Assembly (NCBI GenBank): GCA_963513935.1
Contig: OY740767.1
Span: forward strand, 152,216,431-152,280,430
Direction of reading: 5' to 3'
Length of the DNA stretch: 64,000 nt
Source of the DNA: Aphrophora alni
Lineage: Eukaryota > Arthropoda > Insecta > Hemiptera > Aphrophoridae
The translations under genes and the position numbers were made by a program. The notes under the pieces were generated by a model. It did no database searches and was not told the origin of the DNA. It saw nothing but the letters and a program-made list of their open reading frames with translations. Below, piece after piece: positions 55,570 to 64,000 of this stretch (position 1 is its first letter; each line of letters begins with the position of its first letter).

Positions 55570-58377
55570 GTAAGTTTGCTTTAAATATTTAATATTAAGT
55601 TTATTAATATTATGGGTGTAAATAGATTACAATTTTTATTTGTCCTTCATCTAACAGCCTATAAATAAAGTCTTGAATGCTGATATGATAAGAGATAATG
55701 TTTTTTTTGTGTTTTGTGTGTCTGTTCTTTTGCTGACAATTAATGTACAGATCGCCAGTCTGCACAAAATTTGTATTCAGCTGGGGACAAAATACAAATT
55801 ATATGGCCATGGTTATAATTAAATTTTCCTTCATTATAATAAATAAATTAATAATACAATAATGTATGGTAAATTGGTCAATAGAGATTAAACAAAATAC
55901 AAAGCAAATAATAAAATCAACAAATAAATTAAAATACAACAAAAAATATATTAATTGATGTAATGTTTTGTGTAATTATGATACTAAAACTAGCGTTAAA
56001 AACATGATATAAATAAAACAAGTGCCTAAATATTTAAAGAATAAATTGTACTGACTGAGTGAAACAAAATTTATGAATGTCTCACCGAACTCACTCACCG
56101 AATAGAAAGACAACAGCAATAAAAGTTGTCTTAGGCTCTCTTTAAAGTCTTAAAATGTTCTTCCAGCCTTATTGCAGTTTGGTAGTTTGTTAATAAATGT
56201 TACACCCATCCCCTCTGTGAAGGAAGCTTTATTATAAAATGGTCGATATTTGATTAAATTATGTATAATGGTTTCAAAAATATTTAGATTAAAAAAAAAT
56301 TACCTGCTGTATTCCATTCTTTTATGATATTTAAATCATATTTATTCATTCCATTGACCTAGAAGTTATCGGAAATGCCACATTCTTGTTTATAGATTTA
56401 TGAAATAATCTAGTATAGGCTTCTAAATAAAATGGCAGAACTGCTATTGTGCATATTATATGCCCATTTTTTAAAATAATCATATTCAGAAAGCCATAAA
56501 ACCTAATTCAAGTGCTATTTCCAGCTACAGCTGTCATTCACTATAGTTTTTTTTTTTTTGTTAGTATCAATTTAGTTTTATACAGTAAACTTGCAACTAT
56601 TCGGCCTAGACTGTGGTGTAAATAATATTAATTTTAATTCTCACATTTTGTCTATAATTTATCATTAGACCTTATTTAATATATCCCTATACTCACACAT
56701 ATTCTGTGTAGTTTTTATATCCCAAGGAATTGCAGGTGCTTACCTTTGAAACTACTTTATTGACTATCAGAACTTTGTAACTGTGTGAATGATATGCATA
56801 TTTTTTTTCTACGTCTATATTACAAGAAAATTACGGGGCTATTACTCAGCAGAAGATATTTAACGCTAAAAGTTGTTTATGAACTATCCAGTTGTTATTG
56901 GTGCCTTCTTATTTTGTTTTATGATCAGTTGTAATTTTAAAATTTTACAACTGAGCGATAAATGCAAGAAATCTGTTACCCTTTATTTTTAATCTGTACA
57001 ATATTCTTTAAACAAATGTTAAGATTTTATAATTTTTTTCCCCCATTTTATTTACCGTTCCTTTCAAAATTAAATCAAACTTCCTTCTTTTCAAAGTGTA
57101 TAAACACAAGTTTAAATATGGTGTGAAATCTACTAGTGTTTAGATATCATAAATCCAGGTGTTTATTGGACGGGAAGTGATTTACTCTTATAATTAAATA
57201 TAAACTCTGAGGTGATACATAGAAAGATGAGAGTACAATAGTAAAAAAGTGATTTATTAAAAATTGTAAATCTACAAGTTAATTTATTTTATTAGTCATG
57301 AATAATTAATAAATACATAATTAATAAATATGTTAGTCTGAATGTTTGAATTTCGGGTGTTGTTCTTAATGTAATTAGATTTAGAATTGTCCTCAGCTAG
57401 CTTTTACTTGTACATATAATATTCTTTAAAAAAAGGAAAGGATTGACAATTGTTTCAATTAAAACTTAAAGAAAAAACTTAAGATTGATAAAATAGTTAG
57501 GTGATGCTTATAATCTATATGGGTGAATTTATAATGTGATGGATGATTGATTTGACAATAGGTAATGATCAGTATTAATAATAAATAAAGGCTCTTTTTA
57601 ATGTCTCGTTTGTTGGTTCAAGTATAACGATTTATAAACACAATTGAAGGTGATTTAACTGTAGTGAGTCTAGTGAAGATTAAATGAAATTTTAGTCACT
57701 CACCAATTTGTAGTTATTATTAGCTATAATTACCAGGTAGGTTTTTTAAAATAAAATTTGTAGAAGTTCTTAATATTTTAGTTATATCTGATTATTGTTT
57801 GTGTCTTTTTGTTTTATTATTTATAAATATATCACTGAATATTTTCTTTGTAAATTTAAATGAACTGTCCAGTTTGATGGTCTCAGCAGGAATTCTCATA
57901 ATAGCTTTCACCTCCTTCTTCCTCTCCTCTGATGAAACCTCTTTTCTCTATTTCTTTTACCTCACCTTTGATATGAACAGCACTGCACTTTAATAAATAA
58001 ATTATACTCACTGTTTATATATTAAAAAATATATATATATATGGATAACGATTATCTCGTGAATGACCAATTATTTTTAATGTGTATGTTATGGTTCATG
58101 AATGGAAATGGGCTGTGTAATGAGAAGGTTTGTTGATCATGACTGTTTTGGTGATGGTCGAGGTCTTGTGATTTTAGGTACCCTGAGATGATGGTTTATT
58201 TATAACTTGAATTATGGTATTATTATATTCTCAGTATCTGGTTTAACTGACCGCCACATTAGACCAAACAGTTGCAAGCCTATTGTGTTATAAATTATCG
58301 CAATATTTCAAATAAAGTTTATGGTATTAGATCATTTATAGCTAAACTGTTCTAATATCATTGTTTTTTCCTTGAAG
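55570..58377 (+). other. qtc-like intron 5
   Basis: 2.8 kb AT-rich intron. I see no further exon that would fit phase 0 at both sides, and no recognisable transposon. Confidence 0.4.
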
Positions 58378-58473
58378 GAACTGGATTTCCAGAAAGTTGA
58401 AGAAAAGAGTTCCCCTACTACAGAACTTCTAAAAAAGCTTGAGATAACGCAGGCGGAGCTGGATAACGTTAAG
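58378..58473 (+). CDS. qtc: quick-to-court-like protein, exon 6
   Basis: 96 bases (32 codons), phase 0 at both ends: ELDFQKVEEKSSPTTELLKK then LEITQAELDNVK. The acceptor is ccttgaag and the donor AAG|gttgtg (weak but GT). The composition continues the coiled coil. Being short and with a weaker donor, it could be alternatively spliced, since skipping keeps the frame. Confidence 0.65.
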
Positions 58474-58779
58474 GTTGTGTTTTGTTTACTATACTTATTG
58501 ATTGGTCATGTGTATCTAATCATAATCAATAATGCTGGTTCAGTAATTTGAGCTTTATCATTAATGCTTTTTGTTTATTCATTAATTAAGAATAAACAAT
58601 AAATAGCATTGCTATTCTCCCAATTCATCATAACCGGTACAGCATGTGTACTCCATTATTGTTACCTTAACTTGAAATATAAGAGAGTAGAATGACTTAG
58701 ATTGCTATGTGTTGCTATTACTTAATACACAATAAATATATCATTACTTTTGTTTTACTTTCCTACAGTTATGTGATTG
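58474..58779 (+). other. start of qtc-like intron 6
   Basis: AT-rich, no features. Confidence 0.4.
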
Positions 58780-59370
58780 TTTAAAAATTCTATATCGAAT
58801 TTTTTACGGAAACATCCATTGTGAGGTCTCTCCCTCCAAGTCCAAAAAATTGGTTTGACAGTCTGTTTTGTGTGTGTGTGTTTTTTGACAGTCCGAGTTT
58901 GAATGATTAACAGTCTCTTGTCTATTGTATGTGCAGTTCTGTATAGCTTAAATGCGTGGACTGATTTTAATTAAATTTGTGGGTATATTAGCCAGGTCTC
59001 AGGATAACTTAAAATTTAGGGGTAGTTGTCATAAAAAAAATAATTAAAAAAATATGATTTTTCCAAAATGTTTTCCAACGATTTTGATCAAATTTTGCTC
59101 AAGTGTAACCTTTATAAGCTCTAAGAAAATATATTTGTGACATCTCTCCAAAAATGCTCGTGGGTTATCGGTAAAAAAAACAAAAAAATCTATATATTCT
59201 TTTATATAAGAAAACATATATTCTTTTAAAGTCAAAGCAAGTTTAGCCCCTATTTAAATATTTTTTCAAAGACTGTGTTTTATTTTAACTTTTTGACTGA
59301 TAACTAAACAAAATTACATTTTCTGTAATTATTAGTTTTGAGGATAGGTAAGTGGGAAAGTTTGTAGAGT
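58780..59370 (+). repeat. RepB copy, one of the most complete (+)
   Basis: Order of segments: ATATCGAATTTTTTACGGAA, GAGGTCTCTCCCTCCAAGTC, TGTATGTGCAGTTCTGTATA, GACTGATTTTAATTAAATTT, CCAACGATTTTGATCAAATT, CAAGTGTAACCTTTATAAGC, GCAAGTTTAGCCCCTATTTA, and GGTAAGTGGGAAAGTTTGTA at the end. Confidence 0.65.
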
Positions 59371-62300
59371 GCTTTTGACCATTTGTTATTTAACAGATCT
59401 CTTCAATTTTACTCATAACATTATAACAATTATATAGTTTAAATTTGTTTGTAAATATGTTAAAAATTGCTAAAACTTTTAGGATTTAAGTAGAAGAGGT
59501 ACCTAATGGATGCCATTTTCAATGATTATAATGTTCTCTGTGTTTTGCAATAATGGATTTCTAAATGTAATCGTAAATTAGGTTTATCAAATTATAGAGC
59601 CATTTGTTTACATTGTAGCAGATTATATTGTATTCAATCAAACCTACTTAGTTCTACTGTTTACCAGGAATGACTAAGAGTTTGAGAAAGTTATTGGTGT
59701 AACTAAATAGAACTTATTGATATAGCTTAATCAGGCATTTTTATCATTTGTGTTGTATAAAAACCAATATACAACATACTAAAAAAATAACAACTAATGA
59801 CCTCTAAATATAAAAATTAGTGAACACAATAAGAAGAAACAATTAGGTCTAATTGATAAATTAAAAGTAGTTGGACATATTTTGACCAAAAATTATAAAT
59901 TCAATTAGGAAGAGGCAAAGAGAGGGTAAAAACTTATAGAAATGGAAAATAATTGAAACCTCATATTTGAAGCTATCAAACAATCCTATTAGCCTAACTA
60001 GTGTAGAAATATAACAATTATTTCTTTCGTTTGTAAAAACTGAATTAAGAATTGAAAATAAAAATTCTTCTAATACAAATAAGGTTGATATTTTCTCTGT
60101 TTAATTTCCACAAGGAGTTATCACATGGTCACACACTTTTGAAAGAGGAGACAAAACAAAAAGTTGCTCACTCCTTTAAACCTGTAGGGAATCACACCTT
60201 TGACGTAAATCTTTGTTTAGAACTAGTGTAGGTTCTTGTATCAACATGGTGTTTCCCTTATGTTAAGTAGTTCTGTGATGATTCTTAATCACATTTGTAT
60301 CTAAGTCTTAGTTATTTTCACTGCGCAGGACTAGCTTTAGTCCTGGGTTCTTTATTTAGATAGCTAGTTTTAGTTTCCCATAATGGTCTTAGGTTATGTT
60401 GGTGTTTTTCACATTTCTCATGTTCTAGGTGTACCACTTCATAATAGGATTTGTTTCATACTCTCAAAACACTGTGTATTAGTTTTTATATACATAACTG
60501 TTGACAAATGTCCAAGTAAACTGCAGTACTGTATATCAATAATATGTACCATCATTATCTTTAAAATCAGAATAAATAGAACTGTATTTTAAACCACATG
60601 CACTGAATAACTTTGTCATTGATTTATATTATTACTATGTAATTACTAAAATTTAATATTCATGTCCTTTTACTTACAAGCATCCCATATACAATTACAA
60701 ACCATACATCAGAAGATCAATAAATAATCCCAACATTAAATAACACTGTAGAGGTTTGGTGCTGTTGAATTCAGATACATTGTACATACAATTTACAATA
60801 AACCAATATCTAATTTAAACATAAATGTCTTAAAGATAACCTTTTAATGACAGATTGTTAAAAAGCCTTAACCCTATAAAATTATTTTTATATTGTTCAG
60901 TGGTATCGTTAATCTACAATAGGGAACATTTATAAGTTGATTTTATAATATTACGAATATGCTGTTAAGATCTATAACATCTGTTCATTAAATTCAATTC
61001 TTAACATCAATCAATCAGTCAGTAAATCTTAACAATAAACAAATAAAACCTTACTGTAGTTGGGTTCATTTTAATATCTATTCAACCTTTTAATATAGGT
61101 CCTTTACTGATTGACTGCTAACTTCAGACTCGGAATTTGTGTGAGCAACATTTAATGGAATTTGTTAGGATTCAATTGAAAAAAAAGTATGATTTCTCCC
61201 CACTGCCGTCCTAAAATATTCCTAAATATGTAAGAGAAAGTAAAAAGTTATTCAAATATTGGGGGTGAAATATATTTGACTCAAAATTTCCAAATTTGAA
61301 GATGCAGAAAAATGAAACTATTATGCTTTTAAAAATTTAGAAATCAAATTAAAATTAAAAATTGTTATTTTGAAGTATCCATTGAATCTAGACGGCAAAC
61401 TCATAATTTGTTTTTAAAATATCATGTTTTTTTCAGAGCAATTTGCAATTTAATTGACATATACAAAATGTTTAAGAAGTCTTTGCAGTAAACAGTTTAA
61501 TTTAGGTTATGTTTATTTTAGGCAGCAAATTATTTTTAATAACTAATACCTTCATATAAGATGGTCAAAGTGTCATCCTTCATTATCAATAGACAACTTA
61601 ACTCTTTTACACTTGTTTCTATAAAAATATTTGAGAGTCGATTATGTTACGGACACTGTGTAGGTTATATTGCCTAATTCAGATAGTTGATTATTTTGGG
61701 CTATTTCTTACTAACTTCTTACCTCTTACTATATGCAACCAGAAACTATGATGATACCGACCACATGTTGTAACTCGTAGAATCTAACAATAATGTCCAA
61801 CATAGTTAAGTTTTTCAAACCATAAGCAGTATCTAGTGAAGGTCATTTCAGTACTTGGATCATCTTCAACATAATTCTCGAAGAACCATTTCCCTCTTTT
61901 TGGTAAAATACTCATACAGCGTCCATAGCACCAAGCATCTGAGAGGTTGAAGCAATGCAGATACTCTTTGATAACAAGTTATCTTATTCTGCCTTGCACT
62001 GTAAGTTTGTTCCTTCCTGATGCACTATACAACCTGAGGTCACTCGGTTCCTGTAATATACCCTATGTATACACTATGTTTTGGACATTGTAGGTTATGA
62101 TTGCTTCTTTTCACCCGTTGATTGTTCTAGTACATCAATTCTTTAGTTCCTTTCCAGAAAAACAAATTCAGTAGGTACAAAATGAGCTGATTTCAATTAA
62201 ATAAGTTTCTTTGTAATGATCCATTCTCCAAATACATCTTTGATTAATAACAAGGAAGTCTAAGGAGTGTGCTTTGTAGCCTATCTTGTTGAAAATATAT

Positions 62301-62384
62301 AGGTATTATTAATTTCACTTTCAATGAATTGGCCGATGAAAATGATATCTCTCTAGGTTGATTGTGTATTAAGAATATCATCTC
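59371..62384 (+). other. qtc-like intron 6, middle
   Basis: 3 kb of AT-rich intron, no recognisable element or exon. Confidence 0.4.
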
Positions 62385-62600
62385 TCAAATCTCTCCATCA
62401 GGGTCTCGCCTATAGAGAGTACAGGCATAATAATCCCGAAGGACCCTAGCTTTACATCTTTTTTCAAAAAGTCTTGGGTTAGATCCATTTCTTTCATCTT
62501 TCCTAACAGGTCACTCTTGACCAACCCTTGTTCTTTTCTGACCCCGATGTTATTAGAATATGCTAGCATTTTAAAGACCTTCTGGTCTTGAATATTTTTT
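62385..62600 (+). repeat. RepA copy
   Basis: ATAATCCCGAAGGACCCTAG, AAGTCTTGGGTTAGATCCAT, TTGACCAACCCTTGTTCTTT, TCTGACCCCGATG. It is one of the best-preserved copies. Confidence 0.7.
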
Positions 62601-63192
62601 AGATGTAGTGGGAGCTTAATCAACTAAATTCCTACTTTTGAAAGCATGTTTTTAGACCTGTCAAGTCTGTTTTACCTAAACCATAGATCGCATCCATACT
62701 TTATATTATAACTTATAAGTATGGTATGTATATTATATTTATTTAATTTTAGGGTACATTTAAATTTAAGATAGCAACTTGTTTGAAAATTATACATACA
62801 GGAAAGTGTGAGTATATTCAACAACTTGAAAGCGTCTTTGTAAGGTTCCGTTATTTAATAGCCTTGGTATAAGGTCATTTACATTACTGTAGGGGAACTT
62901 TTTGAATGCATTGTGTAGGTTAGTTTAATTTTAATAATGAATTGTATTTGTAGAAGGCGAAGCTTTTTTTAACATCTTTACTTTATATCACTTAGAATAA
63001 TGATGATGGGGGAGTTAGCATAACACATAAAAAACCCAACTCCAGTAACCTTGCTAGGCCACAAGTCCAGCTGGAGCGATGCCACTCCCCAGTTGTTCTA
63101 TTGTTTATCTTTATATTAATAATATCATACATTACAGATGTCATTTTTCTAATATATTTCTATGTGATGTGTTGACTAACTACGGTATACAG
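62601..63192 (+). other. qtc-like intron 6, end
   Basis: Ends in a near-consensus branch point (TGACTAAC at 63173-63180) and acceptor tatacag at 63192, which has little pyrimidine tract. Confidence 0.5.
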
Positions 63193-63270
63193 GATAAGGA
63201 ATACGTGTCATCAGAGAATTTACTTAGTGCGAAAGAAGCTGTTTCTCTCTGGATTCTTGGCACTCGCAAG
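63193..63270 (+). CDS. qtc: quick-to-court-like protein, exon 7 (last visible)
   Basis: 78 bases (26 codons), phase 0 at both ends: DKEYVSSENLLSAKEAVSLW then ILGTRK. The donor is AAG|gtactg. The LSAKEA(V/I)SLW(I/V)LG(T/A)RK stretch is the part that, in the quick-to-court proteins I recall, directly precedes the C-terminal GRIP-like region, which implies at least one more exon to the right of the window. The branch point TGACTAAC supports the acceptor despite its poor pyrimidine tract. Confidence 0.78.
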
Positions 63271-63739
63271 GTACTGCACTCGTCATTGTAACTGCATGTT
63301 CCTTCCTTGCTTGTATATATTGCATTCATTACATTTCATCCCGTGCCATTTGTAGGTAAAGCTGATTTATAGTTCTTCTATTACTGTTAGATTGATAGCA
63401 TATTTGAATCTTATGTTCTAGAACTGTAAAAATGGCATATTACATAGTATAATTCTCTTAAATATTATTTTATTTCTGTATTTTATTGTTAATAGAATTT
63501 TAAATAAGAGTAATTAAAATTACAATGTTATTAGTCGAGCTCACACAGAAATTCTACACTTTCCAAGTTTTTTTTCCCGACACTTTCTAATATAGCCTTT
63601 TCAATTTATATAATGGAAATGTCGACATCAGAGACTATGTGTAATGTCCAACAATCTTAACCAAAGAAGTTGTTTGATGATTAAATTGAAATTATACATT
63701 ACAAATAAAATACTTCTTCACGGTTTTACTCCCTTGCAT
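63271..63739 (+). other. qtc-like intron 7, left part
   Basis: AT-rich, no features. Confidence 0.4.
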
Positions 63740-64000
63740 ATACACTGTATGGGAAAAGTTATGTGATGGGTCAAAAAATCGATGTCGAGTTTCTTGCGGA
63801 TATAATCGTTTTAAAGTCCCTTGAGTCCAAAAATGGTTTTTTAAATGATGTTGCCTGTCTGCCTGTTTGGTGTCTATCATCTCTCTTATGTGCAGCTTAA
63901 ATGTATGAACTTTAATAAAATTTGGTATGTGAACATATTTTGGTCTTTTTTAATTTTTTTTTTTTTTTTTATATAACTTGATAATATTTGAATGTAGCTA
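63740..64000 (+). repeat. RepB copy, cut by the window edge
   Basis: TGTATGGGAAAAGTTATGTG, ATGGGTCAAAAAATCGATGT, GCGGATATAATCGTTTTAAA, CCCTTGAGTCCAAAAATGGT, TAATAAAATTTGGTATGTGA. It shows the left part of RepB well. Confidence 0.65.

Noticed and set aside
62802..62839. possible extra qtc-like exon (acag|GAAAGTGTGAGTATATTC...TTT|gtaagg)
   Set aside because: Good splice sites, but 38 bases would shift the frame between exon 6 (phase 0) and exon 7 (phase 0).

Overview
The window is AT-rich eukaryotic DNA with GT-AG introns. It is most likely from an insect: one gene looks like an orthologue of the insect coiled-coil gene quick-to-court, there is a (CCTAA)n tract of the insect telomere type, and about half the window shows fossil transposons. 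The order of insect cannot be fixed from the sequence. No bacterial features, operons or CRISPR arrays are present.

Three genes can be supported. (1) At 567-10412 (+) are the last three coding exons of a gene that begins upstream of the window; I do not recognise the protein. Its last intron (9.3 kb) holds a piggyBac-like MITE and a broken piggyBac transposase fossil. (2) From 42821 to beyond 64000 (+) lie seven exons of a quick-to-court-like coiled-coil gene, with all exon phases compatible, ending in an exon that normally precedes a C-terminal GRIP-like region outside the window. (3) At 45199-46959 (-), inside intron 1 of that gene and on the opposite strand, is an uninterrupted 586-codon kinesin-like gene. 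It resembles the kinesin-9 (KIF6/KIF9) group but has a damaged switch I.

The 32 kb between the two multi-exon genes (10.8-42.8 kb) has no convincing host coding sequence, apart from a weak candidate first exon near 20.0 kb. It is full of mobile-element debris: a Penelope-like endonuclease remnant between perfect inverted ends (11.8-12.5 kb), a threefold decayed ~0.7 kb tandem repeat (14.5-16.5 kb), two TIR elements with 8-bp target duplications and shared internal hairpins (18.7 and 26.9 kb), an 18-copy 55-bp satellite (24.5-25.4 kb), a perfect 64-bp palindrome carrying a tRNA T-arm-like sequence (29.3 kb), an internally deleted PIF/Harbinger element (32.6-33.7 kb), and two non-LTR retrotransposon fragments around a TTC microsatellite (38.8-39.7 kb). 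The introns of the quick-to-court-like gene hold further fossils on the antisense strand: a jockey-type LINE, a hAT transposase and a second LINE reverse transcriptase. They also hold a 160-bp tandem repeat.

Two dispersed repeat families recur through the window and are called RepA and RepB here. The most interesting unexplained signal is a hammerhead-ribozyme-like arrangement: CTGANGA, then a variable spacer, then GAA followed by a short self-complementary block. It appears at four unrelated-looking places (11.9, 22.2, 24.5-25.4 and 43.6 kb), two of which sit at retroelement ends with an inverted copy of that end on the far side.
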